Origin: Paracoccaceae bacterium
GTDB lineage: Bacteria; Pseudomonadota; Alphaproteobacteria; Rhodobacterales; Rhodobacteraceae
Reading direction: 5' to 3'
Length of the DNA stretch: 64,000 nucleotides
Assembly: GCA_024304985.1 (NCBI GenBank)
Contig: JAMWZC010000001.1
Location: 248,001 to 312,000, forward strand
This document shows positions 18,894 through 27,633 of the stretch, one piece after another. Both the position numbers and the translations under genes were made by a program. The notes under the pieces were generated by a model. The model saw only the letters and a list, made by a program, of their open reading frames with translations. It was not told where the DNA came from and did not search any database. The stretch's first letter is position 1. Each line of letters begins with the position of its first letter.

Positions 18894-20344
18894 GTCCGGA
18901 TCTCCCTCCAGCGGCGACCGTCACGGTGCATCAGGGCCAGCGCCTCTTCGGGGCCGGCGCTGCCTGAATCATACAGTATGGGCTCGGTCCCGCCCGCGTC
19001 CCATGCCGCAATGATCGGGTCGGTCCAGGCCCAGGCGGCCTCGACCTCGTCGCCGCGCATGAAGAGGGTCTGATTGCCCCGGATCACATCCATGATCAGT
19101 CGCTCATAAGCATCGGGCACATCCTCGGCGTCCGGTCCCAGTGCCTCGGTAAAGGTCATGTCCAGGGGCACGTCAATCAAACGCATCCCCCCCGGCCCCG
19201 GTTCCTTGATGGTCACGTCAAGGTCGATCCCCTCGTTCGGTTGCAGGCGGATCGTCAGGATGTTGCGGTGCCGCCCGGCCTCGGCCCCGAAGATGGAATG
19301 GGGCGCTTCCTTGAACACGACCGCGATTTCCGAGGTGCGCGCACGCAGGCGTTTGCCAGTGCGCAGATAGAAGGGCGTGCCCGCCCATCGCCAATTGCTG
19401 ATATGCGCCTTGAGGGCGACGAAGCTTTCGGTGGTTGAGGCTTGGTTGTCCACATGATCGCGATACCCCGGCTTGTCGCCATCGGCGCGGTATTGGCCAC
19501 GCACGATCTGCGCTGGGGCTACGGGATCTAGGGCGCGGATAACCTTGAGCTTTTCGTCCCGCACGGCGGCGGGATCGAACTTGGCGGGGGGTTCCATCGC
19601 GATCAGGCACAAAAGCTGCATCAGATGGTTCTGGACCATGTCGCGCATGGCCCCCGCGCGATCGTAGTAATCGCCACGCCCGCCGACGCCCACGGTCTCC
19701 GCCACGGTGATCTGAATATGATCGACATACTGGCTGTTCCACAACGGTTCGAACAGCATGTTGCCGAAGCGGATCGCCATCAGGTTCTGGACGGTTTCCT
19801 TGCCCAGATAATGGTCGATCCGGTAGATCTGTGTTTCGTCGAAATGCTGCGCCAGCGTACGGTTCAGATCGCGAGCCGTTTCAAGATCGCGGCCAAAGGG
19901 TTTTTCAACCACGATCCTTGCCCCCGCATCCGCCATGCCGTGACGGTGCAGACGCTCTGCCAAGGGGCCGAAAAGCGCCGGTCCGACAGAAAAGTAATAG
20001 GCCTTGATCCGGTCGCGCGACATCAGGCCGGCGAGACGGTCCCAGCCTTCATCGCCCATCGCGTCCAGTGTGACGTAATGCAGATCGTCGAGAAAGGCGC
20101 TGCGTTGCGCAGGGCTATGGGTATGGGGAGTGTCGAACTCATCAAGGGCGGCGGCCACGAAGTCACGATAGGCCGCGTCCGACATGTCGGCGCGCGCGGC
20201 CCCGATCAGCCGGGTGCCCGGTTGCATCTGCCCCGCGCAATAGCGCCGGAACAGCGCCGGCAGGATCTTGCGCCGCGCCAGATCGCCGGTGCCGCCGAAG
20301 ATGACCAGATCGAAAGGATCGACCGGAATGACCCGTGATGCCAT
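18890..20344 (-). CDS. zwf: Glucose-6-phosphate 1-dehydrogenase
   Basis: A 484-residue enzyme oxidising glucose 6-phosphate with NADP+ (or NAD+). FGGTGDLARRKILPALF is the dinucleotide-binding fingerprint near residue 15. RIDHYLGKETVQNLMAIRFGN contains the catalytic His/Lys block RIDHYLGKE. The substrate region has the pattern GTPFYLRTGKRL. Length is standard. It is the first gene of zwf-pgl-pgi. The 136-base upstream gap holds TTGTGC and TAAAGT 16 bases apart on this strand and begins at a perfect LacI-type palindrome, so regulation by a sugar-responsive LacI protein is likely. Confidence 0.97.
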   Translation of the reverse strand: MASRVIPVDPFDLVIFGGTGDLARRKILPALFRRYCAGQMQPGTRLIGAARADMSDAAYRDFVAAALDEFDTPHTHSPAQRSAFLDDLHYVTLDAMGDEGWDRLAGLMSRDRIKAYYFSVGPALFGPLAERLHRHGMADAGARIVVEKPFGRDLETARDLNRTLAQHFDETQIYRIDHYLGKETVQNLMAIRFGNMLFEPLWNSQYVDHIQITVAETVGVGGRGDYYDRAGAMRDMVQNHLMQLLCLIAMEPPAKFDPAAVRDEKLKVIRALDPVAPAQIVRGQYRADGDKPGYRDHVDNQASTTESFVALKAHISNWRWAGTPFYLRTGKRLRARTSEIAVVFKEAPHSIFGAEAGRHRNILTIRLQPNEGIDLDVTIKEPGPGGMRLIDVPLDMTFTEALGPDAEDVPDAYERLIMDVIRGNQTLFMRGDEVEAAWAWTDPIIAAWDAGGTEPILYDSGSAGPEEALALMHRDGRRWREIRT

Positions 20345-20473
20345 CAGAACAGCCCTTGTGGTTCAACAGGTTGCGCGCGGTTCGCAGGAGGTTGCGCCCG
20401 TTGCGTGTCGCGCGGGACTTTATCACGCTTGGGCACGGGCACAATGGCCGCAAACCGCAAGCGGCAAAAAAAT

Positions 20474-20485
20474 GTTAGCGCTAAC
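20474..20485. promoter_or_regulatory. Perfect LacI-family-type operator palindrome upstream of zwf
   Basis: GTTAGCGCTAAC is a perfect 12-base palindrome with the central CG step typical of LacI-family operators. It lies about 130 bases upstream of the zwf start and overlaps the anmK stop codon (20481-20483). No regulator gene of this type is in the window. Confidence 0.7.
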
Positions 20486-21590
20486 GTATGCCCTGAAGTA
20501 CGCCGCTGAGGATGCCACCACCGACCGCCGCGCGCACACCAGTCGTCGCAGGGCCGGAGGTGGGCAGACCGCGTGCGACGCGCACGGCCAGATAGGCGAA
20601 GGCCTGCGCCTCGAGCATGTCACCGTCCAGTCCGACGGATTCGACCGGATCCACGGAACAGTCCAGACCTGCGCGCAGCATCTGCATCATGACAGGGTTG
20701 TGCCGTCCGCCACCTGTGACAAGCAGGCGCTGGGGCGGTGCAGGGCAATGTTCCATCCCGCGCATCACGGCGGCGGCGGCCATGGCGGTCATCGTGGCGG
20801 CCGCATCGGCATCGTCCAGTTCGCGCACCAGGTCCAGCATGTCGGCAAAGGCGTCTCGGTCCAGCGACTTGGGCGGCATCTTGAGGAAATAGGGCTCGTC
20901 CAGAAACAGCTCCAGCGCGCCATCGGCGACCGTGCCTTTGGCCGCCAACTGCCCCCCCTTGTCATAGGACAGGCCAAGCCGCCTGTGCACAAGGTCGTTG
21001 ATCGGCGCATTAGCAGGCCCGGTGTCGAAAGCCAGCAACGCGCCCTCTTCCTCGGGCTTTGCACGCGACGGGTCGATCCATGTCAGATTGCCCACGCCGC
21101 CAAGGTTCAGAAAGGCCAGCGGTTCGGTGGCTCCGATCCATTTGGCGCAGGCAAAGTGGAAGAATGGCGCCAGCGGCGCGCCCTGCCCGCCAAGTCGCAC
21201 ATCGGCCGAGCGGAAATCCCAGACCACGGGCCTGCCCAGCCGTTCCGCCAGGGCTGCACCATCGCCCAGTTGATGCGTGCCACGTCCCCCCGGATCATGG
21301 GCCAGAGTCTGGCCATGAAAACCCACCAGTTCGACATCGTCGAATTGCGACAAGACCGCGTGATGCGCATCTTCGACCAGTGTCTGCGCCTCCTCCAAGC
21401 CCGGATCGCCGGGCCATTTGCCAAGGGCGGCGCGCAGCACGTCCTGCTCGGCATCCGTATAGGCGCGATAGGCGGTAGGGCCGAAGGCGCGGATCGCGAT
21501 ACCATCCGTTTCCACAACGGCGGCATCGACCCCGTCCAGCGAGGTGCCCGACATCGCGCCCAGAGCGCGGATCACCCTTGCCTCTTTCAT
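20481..21590 (-). CDS. anmK: Anhydro-N-acetylmuramic acid kinase
   Basis: A 369-residue peptidoglycan-recycling kinase that opens 1,6-anhydro-MurNAc and phosphorylates it to MurNAc 6-phosphate. [16 protein letters not shown] at the N-terminus is the ATP-binding signature. [40 protein letters not shown] and [17 protein letters not shown] are all family blocks. ATG 21590 gives the usual family length; the open frame upstream to 21692 overlaps the tyrS promoter region and is ignored. It is divergent from tyrS (107 bases between starts). A following zwf transcript would need its own promoter. Confidence 0.95.
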   Translation of the reverse strand: MKEARVIRALGAMSGTSLDGVDAAVVETDGIAIRAFGPTAYRAYTDAEQDVLRAALGKWPGDPGLEEAQTLVEDAHHAVLSQFDDVELVGFHGQTLAHDPGGRGTHQLGDGAALAERLGRPVVWDFRSADVRLGGQGAPLAPFFHFACAKWIGATEPLAFLNLGGVGNLTWIDPSRAKPEEEGALLAFDTGPANAPINDLVHRRLGLSYDKGGQLAAKGTVADGALELFLDEPYFLKMPPKSLDRDAFADMLDLVRELDDADAAATMTAMAAAAVMRGMEHCPAPPQRLLVTGGGRHNPVMMQMLRAGLDCSVDPVESVGLDGDMLEAQAFAYLAVRVARGLPTSGPATTGVRAAVGGGILSGVLQGIR

Positions 21591-21697
21591 CCCCTCAAAC
21601 CCCTGCTCTGCTGGCCTGTCCCGGCCCCCGAATTGCGGTTTGCATGCCCCGCTTTGCACTCTATACATGCCGCGCAAACCACCAAGGGACAAGAGAG

Positions 21698-22954
21698 ATG
21701 ACCTACCGCCCGAAATCGGAATTCCTGCGCATCATCATGGAGCGTGGATTTCTGGCCGATTGCACCGACCTTCAGGGTCTGGACGATGCGCTGATCGCGG
21801 GGGTGGTTCCGGCCTATATCGGTTATGACGCCACGGCGAAATCGCTGCATGTAGGGCATCTGCTGAACATCATGCTGCTGCGCTGGTTGCAGAAGACGGG
21901 GCACAAACCCGTGACCCTGATGGGCGGCGGCACGACCAAGGTGGGTGATCCCAGCTTCCGTTCGGACGAACGACCGATGCTGAGCGCGGCACAGATCGAC
22001 GACAATATCGCAGGCATGGGACAGGTGTTCGGGCGCTATCTTGCCTATGGCGAGGGCGTCACCGACGCGATCATGCTGAACAATGCCGAATGGCTGGACG
22101 GGTTGAATTACCTTGAGTTCCTGCGCGACATCGGGCGACATTTCTCGATCAACCGGATGCTGAGCTTTGACAGCGTGAAGTCGCGGCTGAACGATCCGGA
22201 CAAGTCGCTGTCGTTCCTTGAATTCAACTACATGATCCTGCAAGCCTATGATTTCATGGAGCTGAACCGCCGTTACGGCGTGCGCTTGCAGATGGGCGGA
22301 TCGGATCAATGGGGCAATATCGTCAACGGCATTGACCTGACACGGCGGGTGATTGACACACAGGTGTTTGGCCTGACCACCCCGTTGCTCACCACCAGCG
22401 ACGGGCGCAAGATGGGCAAATCGGCGGGGGGCGCGATCTGGCTGAATGCGGATATGCTCTCGCCCTATAACTTCTGGCAGTTCTGGCGGAATACGACCGA
22501 TGCGGACACGGGTCGCTTTCTGAAGCTTTATACCGATCTGCCGGTCGCGGAATGCGAGCGGTTGGGCGCGCTGCAGGGGGCAGAGATCAATGCCGCCAAG
22601 ATCATCCTTGCCAATGAGGTGACCAGCCTGCTGCACGGTGCCGAAGCGGCCGCAGCAGCCGAGGCCACGGCGCGTGAGGTCTTTGAAAAGGGCGGTATGG
22701 GCGATGACCTGCCCACGCTCGAGGTGACGGCGGCGGAAGTGGGCGACGGGATTTCCATCGTGCAACTGATTGTACGCAGCGGTTTGGCGGCATCAGGCAA
22801 AGAGGCGAAACGCCTGATCGCCGAGGGTGGCGCCAAGCTGGACGATGCCGATGTGACCGATGCGGGCCTGTTGCTGGATGCAGACCGTCTGGCTGGCACG
22901 ATCAAGCTGAGCGCAGGGAAAAAGCGCCATGCCTTGGTGCGGATCGTGGGCTGA
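21698..22954 (+). CDS. tyrS: Tyrosyl-tRNA synthetase
   Basis: A 418-residue class I synthetase charging tRNA-Tyr. The HIGH-equivalent HVGHLLN is at residues 51-57, the tyrosine-binding [15 protein letters not shown] block is central, [15 protein letters not shown] is diagnostic, and the KMSKS loop is KMGKS (238-242). The last 65 residues form an S4 RNA-binding domain ([20 protein letters not shown]). The start ATG 21698 follows AAGAGAG; upstream in-frame codons lie in the divergent promoter region. It ends at a strong terminator. Confidence 0.97.
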   Translation: MTYRPKSEFLRIIMERGFLADCTDLQGLDDALIAGVVPAYIGYDATAKSLHVGHLLNIMLLRWLQKTGHKPVTLMGGGTTKVGDPSFRSDERPMLSAAQIDDNIAGMGQVFGRYLAYGEGVTDAIMLNNAEWLDGLNYLEFLRDIGRHFSINRMLSFDSVKSRLNDPDKSLSFLEFNYMILQAYDFMELNRRYGVRLQMGGSDQWGNIVNGIDLTRRVIDTQVFGLTTPLLTTSDGRKMGKSAGGAIWLNADMLSPYNFWQFWRNTTDADTGRFLKLYTDLPVAECERLGALQGAEINAAKIILANEVTSLLHGAEAAAAAEATAREVFEKGGMGDDLPTLEVTAAEVGDGISIVQLIVRSGLAASGKEAKRLIAEGGAKLDDADVTDAGLLLDADRLAGTIKLSAGKKRHALVRIVG

Positions 22955-22964
22955 AGCGTGGCGA

Positions 22965-22986
22965 GGGGGGCTGTCTGCCCCCCTTT
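22965..22986 (+). terminator. Rho-independent terminator of tyrS
   Basis: GGGGGGC (22965-22971) pairs with GCCCCCC (22977-22983) over a five-base loop, then TTTG. The T-tract is short. Confidence 0.65.
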
Positions 22987-23005
22987 GTCCCTGCGGGACA
23001 CCCCC

Positions 23006-23030
23006 CGAGGATATTTGCCGCAAGAAGAAG
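23006..23030 (+). repeat. Dispersed 25-base intergenic motif, copy 2
   Basis: Reads CGAGGATATTTGCCGCAAGA followed by AGAAG, between the tyrS terminator and the aroB stop codon. Same motif as 15594-15618 and 47049-47070. Confidence 0.7.
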
Positions 23031-23034
23031 CGGC

Positions 23035-24153
23035 TCAGCGGCGGCTGGCCAGAGCGTCGCTCAGCAGTTTGTGGAGCACCTCGCGCGGCACGTCGCGGGT
23101 AATGAAGGCCTGCCCGATCCCGCGCGCAAGGATGAAGGTCAGCTTGCCATCCGAGACCTTCTTGTCCTGCGCCATGAGCGCGATCAGCGCGTCCGCATCC
23201 GGCAAATCTCCTTCTATGTCAGAGAGATCGGCCTTCATCTTCATGTCACGCAGATGGGCGCGCAGACGGCTGGGATCTTCCTGTGGGCACAGGCCGAGGC
23301 GGGCCGACAGGTCAAAGGCCAGCGCGCAGCCGATGGCGACTCCTTCGCCGTGCAGCAACCTGTCGGAATAGCCGGTGGCAGCTTCGAGCGCATGGCAGAA
23401 GGTGTGGCCAAGGTTCAGAAGGGCGCGGTCGCCCTCTTCGGTTTCATCCCTGGCGACGATCTCGGCCTTCATCTGGACCGACCGGGTCACGGCATGGATC
23501 CGCGCCTGCATGTCACCTGTCGCAGCGCGTGAGGCGTTTTCTTCAAGCCATTGGAAAAATTCATAATCTCCCAAGAGCCCGTATTTCACTACTTCGCCGT
23601 AGCCCGCCAGAAAATCACGTTCCGTGAGCGTTCCCAAAACGGCGGTATCCGCCAGCACGAGGCTGGGTTGGTGGAAAGCGCCGATCAGGTTCTTGCCATG
23701 GGTCGAGTTGATTCCGGTCTTGCCCCCGACGGAACTGTCGACCTGTGCCAGAAGGCTGGTGGGCAATTGCACGAACCGCACACCACGGCGCAGGATGGCC
23801 GCCGCAAAGCCCACCAGATCCCCGATCACACCACCGCCGAAAGCGATGACCAGATCCTTGCGCTCGATCTTCTGTTCCAGCAGCCACTCGACGCATCGGG
23901 TCAGATGCGGCCAGCTTTTCGTGCCCTCGCCCGGAGGCAGGCTCAACGCGACCATCGCGATACCAGAGGCGGCGAGGCCGGCGCGCAGGGTTTCGAGATG
24001 CAGCGCGGCCACATTGTCGTCAGTGATGACGGCCACGCGGGGGCGGCGCAGCAAAGGGGCGATCAGCCTGCCCGACTGCGTCAGCAGATCGGGGCCGATA
24101 TGCACATCATAGGCGCGGTCTCCCAGCGGCACATGGACGATTTCGGACATCAT
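23035..24153 (-). CDS. aroB: 3-dehydroquinate synthase
   Basis: A 372-residue NAD+- and zinc-dependent enzyme, second step of the shikimate pathway, turning DAHP into 3-dehydroquinate. The NAD region is LPPGEGTKSWPHL plus IAFGGGVIGDLVGFAAAIL. The catalytic block is FVQLPTSLLAQVDSSVGGKTGIN. Metal ligands lie in GYGEVVKYGLLGD, LNLGHTFCHALE and LHGEGVAIGCA. Its ATG overlaps the aroK stop (ATGATG), so the pair is co-translated in the usual aroK-aroB order. Confidence 0.97.
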   Translation of the reverse strand: MMSEIVHVPLGDRAYDVHIGPDLLTQSGRLIAPLLRRPRVAVITDDNVAALHLETLRAGLAASGIAMVALSLPPGEGTKSWPHLTRCVEWLLEQKIERKDLVIAFGGGVIGDLVGFAAAILRRGVRFVQLPTSLLAQVDSSVGGKTGINSTHGKNLIGAFHQPSLVLADTAVLGTLTERDFLAGYGEVVKYGLLGDYEFFQWLEENASRAATGDMQARIHAVTRSVQMKAEIVARDETEEGDRALLNLGHTFCHALEAATGYSDRLLHGEGVAIGCALAFDLSARLGLCPQEDPSRLRAHLRDMKMKADLSDIEGDLPDADALIALMAQDKKVSDGKLTFILARGIGQAFITRDVPREVLHKLLSDALASRR

Positions 24154-24695
24154 TCACCTTCCAGAACATCGGGACGCGTCAGCAGCGCCTGGATCACCTG
24201 CTCGGCTGTCTCTTCGATCGAGTAGCGCGGCAAAACCTTGACCCGCAGGTCGGCCAGCGCATAGACGGGCACCCGCGCCTCGTACAGTCCGCGCAGGGTG
24301 CCCAGAGGATCGGGCGTGCGCAAGAGTGGACGGCTGTCCTTGTGCCGCACGCGTTGCCACAAAAGCGGAAGATCCGCATCCAGCCAGACCGCCACGCCAC
24401 GCGACGAAATGGCCTCGCGGTTGCGTTCGGCCATATAGGCCCCGCCACCCGTCGAGAGAATCCCGCAGCGACTGTCCAGCAGGCGTTCGATCACCTGGGA
24501 TTCCTTGAGGCGGAAGAATGGCTCGCCGTCGCGGGCGAATATCTCGGGGATGGTGCGGGCCGCGGCGCGTTCGATTTCGGCGTCCGAATCGAGGAACGGC
24601 ACTTTCAGACGGGTTGCCAAAGCCTTGCCCACAGCCGTTTTTCCTGCCCCCATCATCCCCACAAGGACCACGGTCTTCTTCAGTTTGCCGCCCAT
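24150..24695 (-). CDS. aroK: Shikimate kinase
   Basis: A 181-residue NMP-kinase-fold enzyme phosphorylating shikimate at O3. Walker A is GMMGAGKTAVGKALA near residue 14, the shikimate-binding DSDAEIERAA follows, then FFRLKESQVI and the STGGGAYM glycine loop (GGG motif). RHKDSRPLLRTPDP is the lid. ATG 24695 is taken; a GTG one codon earlier is possible. It is first in aroK-aroB and divergent from the small membrane protein gene. The shared upstream region is AT-rich and contains an inverted repeat. Confidence 0.96.
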   Translation of the reverse strand: MGGKLKKTVVLVGMMGAGKTAVGKALATRLKVPFLDSDAEIERAAARTIPEIFARDGEPFFRLKESQVIERLLDSRCGILSTGGGAYMAERNREAISSRGVAVWLDADLPLLWQRVRHKDSRPLLRTPDPLGTLRGLYEARVPVYALADLRVKVLPRYSIEETAEQVIQALLTRPDVLEGE

Positions 24696-24735
24696 CACAC
24701 GCCTGTTTCGGCCAAGTTGTGCCGTTTTTCACCTA

Positions 24736-24780
24736 ATCACGATTGAATGACGTGATATTGCGCAAAATGCCAGTTATAAC
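24736..24780 (+). promoter_or_regulatory. Inverted repeat and candidate promoter between aroK and the small membrane protein gene
   Basis: ATCACG (24736-24741) and CGTGAT (24751-24756) form an inverted repeat with a nine-base spacer. GTGATA (24752-24757), 17 bases, then TATAAC (24775-24780) looks like a plus-strand promoter whose -35 overlaps the repeat. The region is clearly less GC-rich than its surroundings. Confidence 0.4.
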
Positions 24781-24825
24781 TTGGTCAAAACAGGACCGCG
24801 CAGGCAGGCGGACAGGCAGGACATC

Positions 24826-24975
24826 ATGGGACGCATTCTGAAATATTTGTTCTATCTCGTTATTTTGGGAGCTTTTGGTATTGTCGTCTATGCCTATGTC
24901 GGCCCCCATCTGGGCGAGGATTTTTCCCGCCCCCAGCAGGAGATCCGCCAAAAGGTCACGCTGGATGCCGAATAG
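24826..24975 (+). CDS. Small single-span membrane protein, unknown function
   Basis: A 49-residue protein: a basic start (MGRILK), one hydrophobic segment YLFYLVILGAFGIVVYAYVG (residues 7-26), then a polar C-terminal tail with PQQEIRQKVTLDAE. Topology is probably N-in, C-out. GCAGGACATC precedes the ATG. Its stop overlaps the next gene by 11 bases, indicating co-translation with the secreted protein. I do not recognise a function. The overlap, promoter and clean membrane segment make it a credible gene. Confidence 0.72.
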   Translation: MGRILKYLFYLVILGAFGIVVYAYVGPHLGEDFSRPQQEIRQKVTLDAE

Positions 24976-26614
24976 AGCGGCACCAATCGGTGTCTGGTCC
25001 CCCGCCGCGCTGAGCGCGTTCTTGTCCGCCGTGCTTTGGCCCGCCCTCTCCCTCGGACAGGGGGATGTCGCACAGACCCCCGCCGCGCAACAGGAGATCA
25101 TCACGCAGCCCGTGGCACAGCCCCTCTCCGCCATTGACTGGCTGAGCGATGACAGATTGCCGCCCGATCCCCGCCTGCTGACCCCCGGCGCGCCGCTGGC
25201 CGGCCCCTTGCCGCTGGCAGAGCCGCCGGTCAGCAATACGGTGGTCACGCCGGATGTGACCGTGACGCCGCTGGACAGTGCCGGGCTGGATGCCGTCGGG
25301 CTGCTGCCCGCCTCGGTCACAGGGTTGCCGCTGAGCCTGTGGCAGGGCAGCCGCACGCTGGATCTGGTGACTCTGATCGACCAGCCCGCGCGGATGGGTT
25401 TGCCCGCGATGCAGGCCTTGCTCTATACGCTGTTGCTGGCCGAGGCGGATGCGCCGCTGGACGCGGGACGTGACAGTCGCTTGTTGCAGGCGCGGATCGA
25501 CGCGCTGATGCGCTTGGGCGCGGTGGAACCGGCGCAGGCGCTGCTGGAACGGGCGGGTCCCGAGACACCGGCGCTATTCGGGCGATGGTTCGATGCGACG
25601 CTTCTGACGGGGGCCGAGGATACGGCCTGTGCCGCCCTGATGCGCGCGCCGCATCTGTCGCCATCCTATGGCGCGCAGGTGTTCTGCACGGCGCGCCGGG
25701 GAAACTGGGCGGATGCGATGCTGACGCTGGACACGGCCCGCGCGCTGGAGGCCATGCCGGAAACGGAAGGCGATCTGCTGGCACGGTTCATGGATCCCGA
25801 ATTGTTCGAGGACTTGCCACTGCCCCGCGCACCTGTGCGGCCCAGTCCACTTGTATTCCGCCTGTATGAGGCGCTGGGAGAGCCCTTGCCCACAGCGCCG
25901 CTGCCGCGCGCCTTCGCCGTGGCCGATCTGCGCGATACCGCCGGATGGCGCGCCCAGATCGAGGCGGCAGAGCGTCTGGCCAGTTCCGGGGCTTTGGCGG
26001 CCAATCGCCTGCTGGGCATCTATTCCGAACGCAAGCCTGCCGCGTCGGGCGGGGTTTGGGACCGGGTCGCCGCCGTGCAGCGGTTTGACGAAGCGATCCG
26101 ATCGGGCGATCCCGAGGCGGTTGCGGCAAGCCTGCCACGCGTCTGGTCCGCCATGCAGACCGCCGATCTGGGAGTGGCCTTTGCCAGTCTTTACAGTCCC
26201 GCACTGCTGCGCCTTGCGTTGAACGGACAGGCCGGGGATCTGGCCTATGGAATTGCGCTCTTGGGCCCGGATTACGAAGCTGCGGCACAGGCGGAAGGGG
26301 ATGCCCATCCCGACATGGCTTTTGTCACGGCGCTGGCACAGGGTCAGGTCGACCGGATGGCCGCCGCGGATCCGGTGCAGGCCGCGATCTTGCAGGGGTT
26401 CACCGCTGGCGGTGCTCCGGCGGAAATGGCTGCCCTGTTATCCGAGCGGCGTCTGGGCGAGGCGATCCTGCGGACGATCCAGATGATCCAGCGGGCCGCA
26501 CAAGGCGATACCGGCGGGCTGGCCGACGGAATTGCGACCCTGCGCGCTGTGGGGCTGGAGGACACGGCGCGCCGTGCGGCGTTGCAACTGATCCTGATGG
26601 ACCACAGGGGATGA
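24965..26614 (+). CDS. Secreted or periplasmic protein of unknown function (alpha-helical repeat type)
   Basis: A 549-residue protein. A hydrophobic stretch (VWSPAALSAFLSAVLWPALS) after MPNRAAPIG suggests a signal peptide cleaved near SLG. A Pro-rich segment of about 100 residues follows. The rest is Ala/Leu/Asp-rich and helix-like, with short degenerate repeats of the kind MRLGAVEPAQALLERAG and LLGIYSERKPAASGG, reminiscent of TPR-type solenoids though I see no clean TPR consensus. It overlaps the upstream small membrane protein and is followed ten bases later by xerD. The start is fixed by the overlap. Function unknown; a structural envelope role is a guess. Confidence 0.65.
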   Translation: MPNRAAPIGVWSPAALSAFLSAVLWPALSLGQGDVAQTPAAQQEIITQPVAQPLSAIDWLSDDRLPPDPRLLTPGAPLAGPLPLAEPPVSNTVVTPDVTVTPLDSAGLDAVGLLPASVTGLPLSLWQGSRTLDLVTLIDQPARMGLPAMQALLYTLLLAEADAPLDAGRDSRLLQARIDALMRLGAVEPAQALLERAGPETPALFGRWFDATLLTGAEDTACAALMRAPHLSPSYGAQVFCTARRGNWADAMLTLDTARALEAMPETEGDLLARFMDPELFEDLPLPRAPVRPSPLVFRLYEALGEPLPTAPLPRAFAVADLRDTAGWRAQIEAAERLASSGALAANRLLGIYSERKPAASGGVWDRVAAVQRFDEAIRSGDPEAVAASLPRVWSAMQTADLGVAFASLYSPALLRLALNGQAGDLAYGIALLGPDYEAAAQAEGDAHPDMAFVTALAQGQVDRMAAADPVQAAILQGFTAGGAPAEMAALLSERRLGEAILRTIQMIQRAAQGDTGGLADGIATLRAVGLEDTARRAALQLILMDHRG

Positions 26615-26624
26615 GGGTATCAGG

Positions 26625-27551
26625 ATGACCGAAAGCGCGCGCTGGATATCGGCCTTTCTGGAGGCACAGGCGGCAGAATTGGGGGCGGCAACCAATACGT
26701 TGCTGGCCTATGGCCGCGATCTCAAGGATTTTGCCGACTGGCTGGACGGGCGACGCGATTTCCCCCGCGCCACGCGCGACGATGTCGAGGCCTATCTGAT
26801 CCATTGCGATGCGCAAGGGCTGGCGAAATCCACCCGCGCGCGGCGTCTGTCGGCGATAAAGCAGCTTTACCGCTTTGCTTTCGAGGAAGGCTGGCGGACG
26901 GACAATCCGGCGATCCAGATCAGCGGACCGGGGCGGGATCAGCGGTTGCCCAAGGTTCTGAGCGTCGACGAGGTTGACCGCCTGTTGCAGGCCGCCCGCG
27001 CATTAGGCCGCAACCGGGAGGATCGGGTCCGCAATACCTGTCTGATGGAATTGCTTTATGCCACCGGCATGAGGGTCAGCGAATTGGTCTCGTTGCCGGT
27101 GACGGCGGCGCGGGGCGATCCTCGCATGCTGTTGATCATGGGCAAGGGCGGCAAAGAGCGCATGGTGCCGTTGTCGCCGCCCGCACGCGCCGCGATGAGC
27201 CTTTGGTTGGACCTGCGCGACAGCGGGCAGGACGCGTTGCGCGCCAAGGGCAAGCCTGCGTCGAAGTTCCTGTTTCCATCAAGCGGGCGACTGGGCCATC
27301 TGACGCGGCACCGGTTCTATCTGCTGATCAAGGACATCGCCGTTCAGGCGGGCATTTCACCGGCCAAGGTGACACCGCATACGCTGCGCCATGCCTTTGC
27401 CACCCATCTTCTGGCCAATGGCGCCGACCTGCGCGCGATCCAGACACTTCTGGGCCATGCCGATGTGGCGACCACCGAAATCTACACCCATGTGCTGGAC
27501 GAGCGATTGACCGCTCTGGTGATGGACCATCACCCACTGGCGCGGGACTGA
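26625..27551 (+). CDS. xerD: Tyrosine recombinase XerD
   Basis: A 308-residue site-specific recombinase. With XerC it resolves chromosome dimers at dif during FtsK-coupled segregation. The N-terminal SAM-like domain holds ATNTLLAYGRDLKDFADWL. The catalytic residues appear in ATGMRVSELVSLP (Arg), GKGGKERMVPL (Lys), HTLRHAFATHLL (His-x-x-Arg), LGHADVATTEIYTHV (His and nucleophilic Tyr). The IYTHV ending and 308-residue length fit XerD better than phage integrases. It follows the secreted protein gene by ten bases; no attachment site or phage gene is near, so this is the housekeeping enzyme. Confidence 0.92.
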   Translation: MTESARWISAFLEAQAAELGAATNTLLAYGRDLKDFADWLDGRRDFPRATRDDVEAYLIHCDAQGLAKSTRARRLSAIKQLYRFAFEEGWRTDNPAIQISGPGRDQRLPKVLSVDEVDRLLQAARALGRNREDRVRNTCLMELLYATGMRVSELVSLPVTAARGDPRMLLIMGKGGKERMVPLSPPARAAMSLWLDLRDSGQDALRAKGKPASKFLFPSSGRLGHLTRHRFYLLIKDIAVQAGISPAKVTPHTLRHAFATHLLANGADLRAIQTLLGHADVATTEIYTHVLDERLTALVMDHHPLARD

Positions 27552-27633
27552 ACGCGCGGTTTCGGCAGCGAGCCTCTTGATTGACAGCCCCTGTCCCCGC
27601 ATAACGCGATGAGTTTTTGAAGGACGTTTGCGA

